A DNA stretch of 64,000 nt from Streptomyces lacrimifluminis (GCF_014646095.1 NZ_BMMU01000001.1:496001-560000); one strand, 5' to 3'. Numbered from the stretch's first letter, positions 26,634-37,108 are shown. Numbers and translations: made by a program. The notes: generated by a model not told the origin, from the sequence alone.

Positions 26634-28550
26634 GTGGCATCGGACGTCATCCGGTCGGGTCCACCCGACAGAAGACCTAGACGCAATCTGTTCAGACGGG
26701 GAGCCCTCGTACTGCTCCCCGCAGCGCTCCTGGCGGCGGTAACCCTGGGGGTCCCAAACCTCGCTCGCGCCCTGGAAGCCCCCGTGGGACTGGGGACCGC
26801 CACCAACTACGCGGTCCTGGCCGGCTCGACGATCACCAATACGAACCCCACCGTCATCAACGGAGACCTCGGGCTTCATCCGGGCACCGCGGTGACCGGC
26901 TTTCCGCCCGGCATCGTCAACGGAACGCAGCACATCACCGACGCCGCCGCCGCTCAGGCGAAGTCCGACCTCGTCATCGCCTACAACGACGCGGCGAGCC
27001 GGGGACCCGGCACCGCCACTTCGGCCGACATCGGCGGACAAACGCTGGCGCCTGGCGTCTACACGGCCTCGTCGACACTGAACATCACCGGAACGGTCAC
27101 TCTCGACGGCCAGAACAACCCCGACGCCGTCTTCATCTTCCAGATCCCCTCCACCCTGATCACGGCTCCGGGCAGCGTCGTGGCCTTCATCAACGGAGCA
27201 AATGCCTGCAACGTGTTCTGGCAGGTGGGCAGTTCCGCCACCATCGACACGACTTCCCAGTTCAAGGGCAACATCCTGGCCCTGACATCCATCACGCTGA
27301 ACAACGGCGCCGTGATCGAGGGCCGCGCTCTGGCGCGCAATGGCGCGGTCACGCTGGACAACAACACCATTACGAGGGCGGCCTGCGCCGTTGGCCCGCC
27401 TGGACCTCCCGGACCGAGCGGGCCTCCCGGACCGACGGGCTCTCCCGGCCCGACAGGCTCTCCCGGCCCGACAGGTGCCCCGGGTGTTCCTGGTGCTCCT
27501 GGCCCGACTGGCGCCCCTGGTCCGACTGGCGCCCCTGGTCCGACCGGTAGTCCTGGTGCTCCTGGTCCGACTGGTGCTCCTGGTCCGAACGGTAGCCCTG
27601 GTGCGCCCGGTGCTCCTGGTCCGACTGGTGCTCCTGGTCCGAACGGTAGCCCTGGTGCGCCCGGTGCTCCTGGTCCGACTGGTGCTCCTGGCCCGAACGG
27701 TAGCCCTGGTGCGCCCGGTGCTCCTGGTCCGGCCGGTGCTCCTGGCCCGAACGGTAGCCCTGGCCCGACTGGTGCTCCTGGCCCGACTGGTGCCCCTGGC
27801 CCGACTGGTGCCCCCGGTGCCGCTGGCCCGAATGGCTCCCCGGGTGTTCCCGGTGCGCCTGGTCCGAACGGCAAGCCCGGTGCTCCTGGCCCGACCGGTG
27901 CCCCTGGTCCGAACGGCAAGCCCGGCCCCGCCGGCCCCATCGGCTCCCCCGGACCTGCTGGACCCGCCGGACCTGCTGGACCCGCCGGACCTGCTGGACC
28001 TGCCGGACCCGCCGGACCCGCCGGACCCGCCGGACCTGCAGGGCCCAAGGGGCCTCGCGGCGACAAGGGCGAAAAGGGTGACTCGGGCGATCACGATCAC
28101 GACCACGGTCACCACGGCGAAGGCGATGAGGGCGAGCACGGTCACGGCGACGACCACGGCAAGCCTGACCACGGTCACGGCGACGACCACGGCAAGCCTG
28201 GCCACGGTCACGACGATCAGGGCGATGAGGGCGACCACGGCAAGCCCGGCCACGGTCAGGACGTCCACGACCAGGGCAAGCCCCCGTGGGCCGACTTCCT
28301 GCCAGGCGGCCTCGACGATGCTCTGGGCCACATCGGTTCCGGCCACACAGCCAAGAGCGTCAACTTGGCCCCCGTGAGCGCCGCCACCGGCCAGCCGTCG
28401 AAGGAGGCGTCGCCAGACCTCGCCGCGACCGGCTCAAGCAGCGAGACCGGCATCATGGCCGCTACTGCGGCCGCGCTGGCATTCATTGGAGGTGCGGCCT
28501 TCTTCGCCATGAAGCGGACCCGGCGGGGTACAGCAACCCGACAGGACTAG
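26634..28550 (+). CDS. DUF3494 (ice-binding-like) collagen-repeat surface protein with LAATG sorting signal
   Basis: Large exported protein of 638 residues from GTG 26634. In order: basic leader and signal peptide ([21 protein letters not shown]), a DUF3494 beta-solenoid (about 48-250; [47 protein letters not shown]), a collagen-like Gly-X-Y stretch (about 254-485), an acidic His-rich region (about 486-560, [16 protein letters not shown]), then LAATG (596-600), a membrane helix and a basic tail ([10 protein letters not shown]). LAxTG followed by helix and Arg is the substrate signal of class E sortases, so the protein is probably linked to peptidoglycan. DUF3494 proteins include ice-binding proteins and adhesins. 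Both sides carry IS30 remnants. Confidence 0.85.
   Translation: MASDVIRSGPPDRRPRRNLFRRGALVLLPAALLAAVTLGVPNLARALEAPVGLGTATNYAVLAGSTITNTNPTVINGDLGLHPGTAVTGFPPGIVNGTQHITDAAAAQAKSDLVIAYNDAASRGPGTATSADIGGQTLAPGVYTASSTLNITGTVTLDGQNNPDAVFIFQIPSTLITAPGSVVAFINGANACNVFWQVGSSATIDTTSQFKGNILALTSITLNNGAVIEGRALARNGAVTLDNNTITRAACAVGPPGPPGPSGPPGPTGSPGPTGSPGPTGAPGVPGAPGPTGAPGPTGAPGPTGSPGAPGPTGAPGPNGSPGAPGAPGPTGAPGPNGSPGAPGAPGPTGAPGPNGSPGAPGAPGPAGAPGPNGSPGPTGAPGPTGAPGPTGAPGAAGPNGSPGVPGAPGPNGKPGAPGPTGAPGPNGKPGPAGPIGSPGPAGPAGPAGPAGPAGPAGPAGPAGPAGPAGPKGPRGDKGEKGDSGDHDHDHGHHGEGDEGEHGHGDDHGKPDHGHGDDHGKPGHGHDDQGDEGDHGKPGHGQDVHDQGKPPWADFLPGGLDDALGHIGSGHTAKSVNLAPVSAATGQPSKEASPDLAATGSSSETGIMAATAAALAFIGGAAFFAMKRTRRGTATRQD
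27582..27760 (+). repeat. 54-bp tandem repeat within the collagen region
   Basis: Units of 54 bases begin at 27582, 27636 and 27690, with a partial fourth at 27744. Each encodes the 18-residue block [18 protein letters not shown]. Near-identity at the base level points to recent expansion, and the copy number could vary between strains. Confidence 0.8.
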
Positions 28551-28633
28551 CCCATCGCAGGCAGGGGTTGAAGCTCGATCAACCACATATGCCGTCCGGT
28601 CCGCCGTTCGGCCACTGAGCCCCTGGACATATG

Positions 28634-28659
28634 GCGAATGCGAGAGGTCGTTGCAACAC
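28634..28659. repeat. Terminal inverted repeat of IS30 remnant 2
   Basis: Twenty-six bases beginning GCGAATGCGAGA and ending TCGTTGCAACAC, similar to 25831-25856 and placed 12 bases before the transposase stop. It lies 83 bases after the collagen-like gene. Confidence 0.65.
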
Positions 28660-28671
28660 GTGGTCGGTTGA

Positions 28672-28955
28672 TCAGGCCGCGAGCAGTTCCGACAGGCGCT
28701 CGGCTGGGGTTTCCCAGCCGAGCGCTTTGCGTGGGCGGCTGTTGAGTTCGGCGGCGGCTGCGTCCAGGTGCTTGCGGGTGTGGACGGACAGGCCGGTGCC
28801 CTTGGAGAAGTACTGCCGGAGCAGGCCGTTGGTGTTCTCGTTGGAGCCGCGCTGCCAGGGACTGGCCGGGTTGCAGAGGTGGACCGGGATGTCGGTGGCG
28901 ATGGTGAACGCCTGGTAGGCGGCCATCTCCGAGCCCTGGTCCCAGGTGAGGGAAG
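28672..28955 (-). pseudogene. IS30-family transposase, C-terminal remnant 2
   Basis: About 95 codons remain. They include two of the three DDE residues, the Asp in LTWDQGSEM and the Glu in [13 protein letters not shown], and the closing [20 protein letters not shown]. The N-terminal half with the helix-turn-helix and first Asp is missing. The frame breaks at about 28957, where unrelated DNA with a strong hairpin begins. Same orientation as remnant 1. Confidence 0.85.
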
Positions 28956-28966
28956 GCCCAGGAGGA

Positions 28967-29004
28967 GGCGGCGCCTCCTGGTAGATCGGAGGCGCCGCCC
29001 TTTT
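28967..29004 (+). terminator. 12-bp hairpin with T-run, reading rightward
   Basis: GGCGGCGCCTCC (28967-28978) pairs perfectly with GGAGGCGCCGCC (28988-28999), followed by CTTTT. Its orientation fits the collagen-like gene, from which it is now separated by the IS30 remnant. The convergent protease gene ends at 29095. Confidence 0.7.
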
Positions 29005-29094
29005 CCGGCCGACGTTCGCGTGTGAACCGTTACCTCGAAGGCCATCGCGCCCCCTGAGCTGGGGTGACTCAGCAGGCCAGAAAGGTCAGCAGAC

Positions 29095-30711
29095 TCAGAA
29101 CGTGAGCTTCCAGCTGTTGATGTAGCCGGTGTCGGCGCTGTAGACGTCCTGGACCTTGAGCTGCCAGGTCCCGTTGACGCTGGTCTCGCTGGACGCGTCG
29201 ACCGTGTAGGTGGCGTCGACGTTGTCGGTGGAGTCCGAGGAACTGCTGCTCTTCAGGCGGTAGGTGGAGCCGTCCGGTGCGACCAGGTCGATGACGAGGT
29301 CACCGCGGTAGGTGTGCACGATGTTGACGTACACGGACAGGTCGCTGGGCGCGCTGCCGGTGATGCCGCTGACGGTGATCGGCGAGTAGACGGCCGATCC
29401 GGCGTCCGTGATGGTCACGTCGGTGGTCGACTCGAAGGCGGTGCCGGTGTCGCCACCGTCGTCGTCCTCGCCGCTGGGGGTGACCTGGAGCAGCAGGTTG
29501 GGGCTGCCGGTGCCGACGCCGGTGAGGGTGGAACCGGAGGCGGCCGAGGTCAGCGCGGTGGTGACCTGGGCGGGCGTGGCGCCGGGGTTCTCGCCCAGGT
29601 AGACGGCCGCCGCGCCGGCGACGTGCGGGGACGCCATCGACGTACCGGAGAGCGAGGCGGTGGCGGTGTTCGACGTGTTGTACGTCGACGTGATGCTGGA
29701 GCCCGGCGCGAAGAGGTCCAGTGCGGAGCCGTAGTTGGAGAACGAGGACCGCGCGTCGGCACTCGTGCTGGAGCCCACCGTGATCGCGGACGCGACGCGG
29801 GCCGGGGAGTTCGAGGACGCGGTGGTGTTGTCGTTGCCGGCGGCCACGGCGTAAGTGACGCCCGAGGCGATGGAGTTGGCGACGGCCTCGTCCAGTACGG
29901 CGTCCGCGCTGCCGCCGAGCGACATGTTGGCGACGGCCGGGCTGACGTGGTTCGCGGTCACCCAGTCGATACCGGCGACGACCTGGTCGGTGGTCCCCGA
30001 CCCCGAGTCGTCGAGCACGCGCACGGCGACGATCTTGGCGGCCTTGGCGACACCGTACGTGGCACCGGCGACGGTCCCGGCGACATGCGTACCGTGCCCG
30101 TTGCCGTCACCCGCGCTGGTGTCGCCGTCGATGGCGTCGTAGCCGTAGGAGGCCCGTCCGCCGAAGTCGGTGTGGGTGATCCGTACACCGGTGTCGATGA
30201 CGTAGGCGGTCACGCCGCTGCCCGCGCCGGCCGGGTAGGTGTAGGCGGAGTCGAGCGGCAGATCGGCCTGGTCGATGCGGTCGAGCCCCCAAGTGGGGCC
30301 GGTCTGCGTGTCGTTGATGTGCAGGGTCTTGTTCTGCACGACCTTCGCGACGGCGGGGTCGGCGGCGAGCCGCTCGGCCTCGGCCTCGGTCATCTCGGTC
30401 GCGTACCCGTTGAGGGCCGACGTGTAGGTCCGCTCGACCTCGGCACCGTAGCGGGTGGCGAGCGCCCTGCCCTTGCTGGAGGCGGCCCGGAAACCGGCGC
30501 TGTCCTTGAGGGTGACGATGTAGCTGTCCTTGATGGCGCCTTCGGCGTCGGCGCCCTGGATCACCCCGACGGGCGGGGTGGCCGCGGCGGCGGGCGAGAC
30601 GGCGGCGCCACCGAGAGCGAACGCGGAGGCGACGGCGGCGAGCGCGGCGAGCCTGCCGCGTCTGGGGCGCCCGGCGGTGGACATGCGTGTGGGGGAGTGC
30701 GGTACGGACAC
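29095..30711 (-). CDS. Secreted subtilisin-like serine protease with P domain
   Basis: Exported S8 protease of 538 residues from GTG 30711, which has GAGGGG upstream. A signal peptide is followed by an I9 propeptide (DSYIVTLKDSAGF), then the catalytic domain with AYVIDTGV (Asp), GHGTHVAGT (His) and GTSMASPHVAG (Ser). A Gly/Asp linker (GEDDDGGDTG) leads to a C-terminal P (proprotein convertase) domain ending NGTWQLKVQDVYSADTGYI. It works outside the cell. ATG 30684 is an alternative start without a ribosome site. It faces the collagen-like gene convergently. Confidence 0.93.
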   Translation of the reverse strand: MSVPHSPTRMSTAGRPRRGRLAALAAVASAFALGGAAVSPAAAATPPVGVIQGADAEGAIKDSYIVTLKDSAGFRAASSKGRALATRYGAEVERTYTSALNGYATEMTEAEAERLAADPAVAKVVQNKTLHINDTQTGPTWGLDRIDQADLPLDSAYTYPAGAGSGVTAYVIDTGVRITHTDFGGRASYGYDAIDGDTSAGDGNGHGTHVAGTVAGATYGVAKAAKIVAVRVLDDSGSGTTDQVVAGIDWVTANHVSPAVANMSLGGSADAVLDEAVANSIASGVTYAVAAGNDNTTASSNSPARVASAITVGSSTSADARSSFSNYGSALDLFAPGSSITSTYNTSNTATASLSGTSMASPHVAGAAAVYLGENPGATPAQVTTALTSAASGSTLTGVGTGSPNLLLQVTPSGEDDDGGDTGTAFESTTDVTITDAGSAVYSPITVSGITGSAPSDLSVYVNIVHTYRGDLVIDLVAPDGSTYRLKSSSSSDSTDNVDATYTVDASSETSVNGTWQLKVQDVYSADTGYINSWKLTF

Positions 30712-31000
30712 GGGGTGGTTCCCCTCTTGTTCGAGGTGCACGAGTGGTACGGGGACGTGTGGGGGGTGAGGGGGGTGGCGTCTCCGTGGGCACACCGTGA
30801 CGGAATTGAAGGGATCACGTCAATGAGGGGAATCCCTACGTCCGGGTAATGGGCGGTGCGAGAGGTGGGGCGATGGGCAGATGTGACCCCAACTGGGCTT
30901 GTTCACAGGCTTGTTGGTGGTGCGGCGGCATGGTCGCCACCCTGGCCGCGCAGGCCGAGGACGCCCTCGACCGCGCGGGAAGACGCTGACGAAAACGACC

Positions 31001-31135
31001 TCATTCACTCCGCAGGTAGGCTCCCGCGCGCGCTGCGGCTGCGGCGGCCTGGTCGGCGGCGGCTTCGCCGAGGCGGTCGCCGGTGGTCAGCAGGCGGTAG
31101 TAGAGGGGGGGCGGAGACGGCGCGGATGAGCAGCT
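31001..31135 (-). pseudogene. C-terminal relic of a TetR-family regulator
   Basis: On the minus strand LYYRLLTTGDRLGEAAADQA continues with an Ala-rich helix (AAAARAGAYLRSE) to a TGA at 31003-31001. This is the usual C-terminal helix of TetR regulators. Just upstream LQLLIRAVSAP reads in a different frame across a run of seven C, so a frameshift lies there. No DNA-binding domain remains. Confidence 0.55.
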
Positions 31136-31158
31136 GGAGCGGGCAAGGTGCGCCACGT

Positions 31159-31205
31159 GCCGAGGGCGGCTGCTACGGCTCAGGTCGCCCTCGGCAGGTG
31201 TTCTT
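31159..31205. terminator. 10-bp hairpin
   Basis: GCCGAGGGCG (31159-31168) pairs with CGCCCTCGGC (31196-31205). It lies 95 bases after the leftward SH3-type gene and may end its transcript. Confidence 0.4.
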
Positions 31206-31299
31206 GCGGCTCAGTCCTCGCCCACGCCCACGCCCACACGACGCGGGTGGCCGCCGGGCGCCGGGTCGTCATGTCCGGCTGATGTCCGGCTGTCGGTGG

Positions 31300-31683
31300 T
31301 CAGAAGCCGCAGTAGGCCATGCTGCCGAAGTCACTGAGAACGTCGGTCCGCAGCCAGCCTTGTACGCCGGTGCGGGTATTCCGAGCGTATGTCCAGGCCA
31401 TCGTGGTGCCCTGTGAATCCTGCGCGCCCCAGGTGTAGCAGTGGTAGTCCAGCGCGTCTCCGGAGTAGGCCAGCCCGTTGCTGGAACACCCGGTGCTGGA
31501 GCCGGAACGCATGTGGGCACCGTTCGCCGTGCCACGCCACGCGCCGCCGTCCCGGTCGGGTGCGGTTCTCCCGCAGCCCGCGTACGCCTGAGCGCCACTC
31601 GCGGTTGCCACTGGAGTGATCACAGCCGCCGCCAGGGTGAGAGCTGCTGCAAGTGCGCGGTATTTGGAGAGTTCGGCCCTCAT
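31300..31683 (-). CDS. Small secreted SH3-domain-like protein
   Basis: Exported protein of 127 residues from ATG 31683. A signal peptide (LAAALTLAAAVITPVATASGAQA) is followed by one bacterial SH3-type domain: GAHMRSGSSTGCSSNG, DYHCYTWGAQ, TGVQGWLRTDVLSD. Four Cys suggest two disulfides in the secreted form. Such domains bind cell wall peptides or other proteins. Two further small exported proteins lie upstream on the same strand. Confidence 0.75.
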   Translation of the reverse strand: MRAELSKYRALAAALTLAAAVITPVATASGAQAYAGCGRTAPDRDGGAWRGTANGAHMRSGSSTGCSSNGLAYSGDALDYHCYTWGAQDSQGTTMAWTYARNTRTGVQGWLRTDVLSDFGSMAYCGF

Positions 31684-31860
31684 CGATGCACGTACCTTTC
31701 GGATGGGATTACCGTTTTTCCTGCCGTGCGGCAGCAAATGCTGGTGAGAAAGGGTCCGTAGTCGGTCGACTACCGTGCTTCAGTGCGGAAGGCGCGGCTG
31801 AAGGAAGCGGGACGGCCGGATCCCCGGCACTGCCCGAGCAGGCCGCACCCGCGGTTCGGC

Positions 31861-32307
31861 CTAGCAGTAGTTCGTGTTGTTGAAGCTCGCGAAAGCGGAC
31901 CTTGTCCGCGCTCCGGCGACCCCGTCGACGCTGACGTCCAGCCAGTTCTGCAGCGCCTTGATCGTTGAGGTCCCGACGACGCCGTCCACGACGAGTCTGC
32001 CGTCGACGTATTCGCCGTAGTAGTTGAAGAAATTCTGGGCCGCCTTCCAGCTGCTGGTGCCCAGCTGTCCGTCGATCGTGCCGGGGTTGAAGCCCCATCC
32101 ACGCAGCCAGCACTGCCAGTGCTTGGCCTGGGTCGTGTTCAGGCCGAGGTTGTTCACCGCGAGGACGGAGACGCCCTGGGCTCTGGCCGCAGGCTTGGCA
32201 GTCGGCTGGGACGCCGCGAAGCCGGCACTCGCGCCGGCCAGGCTCCCCGCGGCGATCCCGATGACGGCAGCAACGCTTACAACGGTCCTCGTCGGAGAAA
32301 CTCGCAC
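31861..32307 (-). CDS. Small secreted peptidoglycan-binding-domain protein (first)
   Basis: Exported protein of 148 residues with a GTG start at 32307. Signal peptide (VVSVAAVIGIAAGSLAGASAGFA), then a PG_binding_1-like module: WQCWLRGWGFNPGTIDGQLGTSSWKAAQNF and VDGVVGTSTIKALQNWL. Two repeats of the DG..G..T..A pattern suggest one and a half modules. No catalytic domain is attached. It sits between two other small secreted genes of the same orientation, with a 50-base gap to the upstream one. Confidence 0.78.
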   Translation of the reverse strand: MRVSPTRTVVSVAAVIGIAAGSLAGASAGFAASQPTAKPAARAQGVSVLAVNNLGLNTTQAKHWQCWLRGWGFNPGTIDGQLGTSSWKAAQNFFNYYGEYVDGRLVVDGVVGTSTIKALQNWLDVSVDGVAGARTRSAFASFNNTNYC

Positions 32308-32357
32308 TGTTTTCTCTTTCCTGTTGGTTTTTGTCAGGGTGGTGGGTGTGGTGCGGA

Positions 32358-32804
32358 TCAGGCGGATCGCAGGACGCGCCAGGTCTGCGGGCCGACGATG
32401 CCGTCGACGCTGATGGGACTCACGTCGCGGTTCCAGTCGGCCTGCAGGCTCCGCACCGCGCTCTTGGTGGCGGCGCCGTAGTCACCGTCCACGGCCAGGT
32501 CCGGCCCGTTGTACGAGACGTGGCTGTTCACCAGGCACTGGATCTCACGGACGCTGTTGCCGGCGTCGCCCTGCTGGACCACCGTGTTCCAGGCCCAGCT
32601 GTAGCCCGCGGTGAAGCCGGAGTACCCGCCACTGGTCTTCCAGCGGAGGGAACAGGCTGCGGCGGCGGAGACGGAAGGCTGTGCGGCCCAGGCCGCGGTC
32701 GGAGCGGCGGCGGCGGAAGGCTGTGCGGCCCAGGCCGCGGTCGGAGCGCCGGCCAGCAGCGCGGCCACGGCGGTGGTGGTCGCCGCGAGCATACGGATGC
32801 GCAT
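32358..32804 (-). CDS. Small secreted peptidoglycan-binding-domain protein (second)
   Basis: Exported protein of 148 residues from ATG 32804 (AGGGGGAA ribosome site). After the signal peptide a 14-residue block is duplicated (PTAAWAAQPSAAAA, PTAAWAAQPSVSAA), which comes from a recent tandem duplication in DNA. The rest is a PG_binding_1-type module (REIQCLVNSHVSYNGPDLAVDG, SVDGIVGPQTWRVL). It has no enzyme domain. It is related to the next gene downstream in architecture but not closely in sequence. Confidence 0.78.
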   Translation of the reverse strand: MRIRMLAATTTAVAALLAGAPTAAWAAQPSAAAAPTAAWAAQPSVSAAAACSLRWKTSGGYSGFTAGYSWAWNTVVQQGDAGNSVREIQCLVNSHVSYNGPDLAVDGDYGAATKSAVRSLQADWNRDVSPISVDGIVGPQTWRVLRSA

Positions 32805-33199
32805 GGGTGGTTCCCCCTGTCGGTCATGCTGTCGGTCGTGGTTGTGCGGTCGTGATCGCGGTCTCCCGCAATCAGGGGGAGCCTTCCAGGAGCGGGGCAT
32901 GAGGGCGTTCACCGCTGGGTTGACTTTCCGGGTAAACCACGGCGGTAGTTCCCAGCGCTCTCAACCCCACGTGGTAGGCCCACGGTGGGGCTCCGGAACT
33001 CAGCCGCTGTCGTCTACGGACGTCGGGGAGGTCACGAGCAACTCGTCCGGGCCCCAGGTGACCAGTTGCACGGGATGGCCGCCCTCGCTGAGCACCGAAC
33101 CGAGACCGCCCGAACCGGACGCCCGGCGACTGCGCCGAAGCCCTGCCCCCACCCGCCCACTACCCTGGAAGGTCGACCCACCCCCATCTCAGGAGCGAA
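32805..33199. other. 395-base gap between the small secreted genes and the ABC-F gene
   Basis: Divergent promoter region. One short minus-strand frame (33000-33152) may be a gene and is listed separately. Nothing else was recognised. Confidence 0.4.
33000..33152 (-). CDS. Possible 50-residue protein
   Basis: A frame from GTG 33152 to TGA 33000. The product reads like a real protein in its C-terminal half: GGLGSVLSEGGHPVQLVTWGPDELLVTS. The N-terminus is basic. The ribosome site is weak. It is divergent from the ABC-F gene 48 bases away. It could also be a relic of a longer gene. Confidence 0.4.
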   Translation of the reverse strand: MGAGLRRSRRASGSGGLGSVLSEGGHPVQLVTWGPDELLVTSPTSVDDSG

Positions 33200-35005
<1,806 letters not shown>

Positions 35006-35268
35006 CCGCCGTACGGGCGGACGCGCGGGAACCGTGAAACTCGCAGACAGGGTGTGAAGGGCGCGTGAACGCGCATAACGGGGGTATCACGGGCGGGTTC
35101 GCCCTTGGGAACAGAGGTGTCCAGGGGCGGATACAGTCCGGTGAGGGGTAGCCGCGGAGTGGTAGAAAGAGCCCTCTGAGAACTCCCCGAGTACCTCCCG
35201 CGTGCGTCCGCGCACCGATCGCGTACCTCGGGGCGTGGCTAAAAATCAGCTGAAGGGGGAACGTGCTG

Positions 35269-37050
35269 ATGACCCAGCCGCCCAGCCAACAACCGCCCCA
35301 GGGACCGCCCCAGGGCGGCTTCGGCCCACCGCCGGAGACTCCGCAGCCAGAGGCGCCAGGGGCGCAGGGATCGCCGTACGGGGCCCCGCCGCCCCTGCCG
35401 CCGGCCCCGCCCACGCCCCAGCCGGGGTACGGCTATCCGCAGCAGCCCGGCCCGTACGCCCAACCGGGCCCGTACGGCGCCCAGCCCGGCCCCTACCCCC
35501 AGCAGCCCCCGGCGTACGGGGCGCCCACCCCCGGCTACGGCTACCCGGGCCAGCAGCCCCCGCAGTTCCCCGGCGCCCCCGTACCCCCGCCGCCGCCTTC
35601 CCGTAACCCCTTCAAGGGGCGGCCCGCGCTGATGCTCGGGGCGGCCGTCGCCGCGCTGCTCGTCATCGGGGGCACGGTGTACGCCGTCACCAGCGGCGGG
35701 GGCGACGACGACAAGCCCGCGGCCGGCGGCACGCAGACCGGTCCCGATCTCTCCGCGCCCCCCTCCAGCACCGGCGACGCCGGTGAGGGCGGCGACGACG
35801 CTGGCGGCGGCGCTGCCGGCGCCGACCCCGACAACCTCAACGAGGGGCGCCAGGCCGGCGAGGCGAAGGTGCTCTGGTCCAAGGACGCCCCGGACGCGCC
35901 CGCCTCCGGTGCCGAGGCCAACGGCATGTGGATCACCGACAAGGTGGCCGTGAAGGCGGCGTACAAGGAGGTCTTCGCGTTCCGGGTCGGGGACGGGAAC
36001 ACCGCCTGGGGGCCGGTCGCCTTCCCGCAGAAGATCTGTGCCGTCACTCCGCAGAAGTCGGCCGACGACAAGATCGTGATCGCCTACATGAGCGGCGCCA
36101 GTGATCGCGCCAAGTGCAACAAGCTCCAGGTGCTCGACGTGAACACCGGGGCGAAGGGCTGGAGCGGCGAGGTCGCCGACGGGGCGCTGTTCGACAGCGC
36201 GCTCAGCGTCGAGCTGACGCTCACCGGGACGACCCTGATGGTCGGGCGCTCGCAGTCCGGCACGGCGTACGACCTGAAGACCGGCGCCAAGCTGTTCGAC
36301 AAGGTGAGGTACGGGGCCGCCTGCTTCCCCGCCGCCTTCGCCGGCGGCGCCCGGCTGATCGTCGTGTCGTCCTGCGGGGCGTCCACCTCCACGGAGCACG
36401 ACGAGGTGCAGGAGCTGGACCCGAAGACCGGTGCGGCCAAGTGGACCCGGCCGATCCCCAAGGGCTGGACGGTCGGGCGCGCGTACTCCGTCGACCCTGT
36501 CGTCCTCTACCTCACCAACAAGGACAAGAAGTCGTGGAACATCTCCACGCTCAAGGCCGACGGCAGCTTCCGTTCCGAGGTCTCCGTCGACGAGTCCTTC
36601 GCACCCGTGTGCGGCTGGGCGATCCTCGAACGTGACCTCCAGGGCTGCCAGGGCGTCACCACCGACGCCGAGACCCTCTATCTGCCGACCAAGGCGACCA
36701 CCGGCGCCAACGAGATCGTCGCGATCAACCTGGCCACCGGCAAGGAGAAGTGGCGCGCCAAGTCACCGGCCGACGAGTCGATGATGCCGCTGAAGGTCGA
36801 GGGCGCCCAGCTCATCGCCTATGTGGAGCCGTCGTACGACGCCGGCGGCCAGGTCGTGTCGATCCCCGTCACCGGCAGCGGCCACACCCCGACGACGCTC
36901 CTGAAGAACCCGGCGGCAGCGGCCGACGTCGAGAACGGCTTCTACTCCAGGGCGTACGACTGGGTCGACGGCCGCTTCTATCTCTCCACCACCCGACTGA
37001 GCGGCAGGGACGAGCTGAAGGAGAAGCTGATGCTCGCCTACGGCAAGTGA
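35269..37050 (+). CDS. Membrane-anchored beta-propeller (PQQ-like) protein, first of two
   Basis: Protein of 593 residues from ATG 35269 (GGGGG nine bases before; GTG 35263 is too close). A Pro/Gln/Tyr-rich cytoplasmic head (about 110 residues) is followed by one membrane helix (ALMLGAAVAALLVIGGTVYAV), an acidic Gly linker and a beta-propeller domain with repeats such as VAINLATGKEKWRAKS and VLDVNTGAKGW. This is the PQQ-like repeat fold without cofactor evidence. Function unknown; related Streptomyces proteins sit beside or are fused to Ser/Thr kinases. A close paralogue follows 58 bases downstream. Confidence 0.8.
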   Translation: MTQPPSQQPPQGPPQGGFGPPPETPQPEAPGAQGSPYGAPPPLPPAPPTPQPGYGYPQQPGPYAQPGPYGAQPGPYPQQPPAYGAPTPGYGYPGQQPPQFPGAPVPPPPPSRNPFKGRPALMLGAAVAALLVIGGTVYAVTSGGGDDDKPAAGGTQTGPDLSAPPSSTGDAGEGGDDAGGGAAGADPDNLNEGRQAGEAKVLWSKDAPDAPASGAEANGMWITDKVAVKAAYKEVFAFRVGDGNTAWGPVAFPQKICAVTPQKSADDKIVIAYMSGASDRAKCNKLQVLDVNTGAKGWSGEVADGALFDSALSVELTLTGTTLMVGRSQSGTAYDLKTGAKLFDKVRYGAACFPAAFAGGARLIVVSSCGASTSTEHDEVQELDPKTGAAKWTRPIPKGWTVGRAYSVDPVVLYLTNKDKKSWNISTLKADGSFRSEVSVDESFAPVCGWAILERDLQGCQGVTTDAETLYLPTKATTGANEIVAINLATGKEKWRAKSPADESMMPLKVEGAQLIAYVEPSYDAGGQVVSIPVTGSGHTPTTLLKNPAAAADVENGFYSRAYDWVDGRFYLSTTRLSGRDELKEKLMLAYGK

Positions 37051-37108
37051 GGCGCCCTCTCCTTCTTCGTCTCCCCGTCCCCTCCTCCGCTCCCGAGGTA
37101 CCCACGTC

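Larger units (their letters stand above)
30712..31299. other. Stretch of about 590 bases with a TetR relic and a hairpin
   Basis: Contains the promoter side of the subtilisin gene, a TetR-type C-terminal relic (31001-31135, minus strand) and a 10-bp hairpin (31159-31205). No intact gene was found. Open frames on the plus strand are Arg-rich shadows. Confidence 0.5.

Noticed and set aside
27393..28090. Short regular repeats as a possible CRISPR array
   Set aside because: The repeats lie in frame and encode Gly-X-Y; there are no unique spacers and no cas genes.
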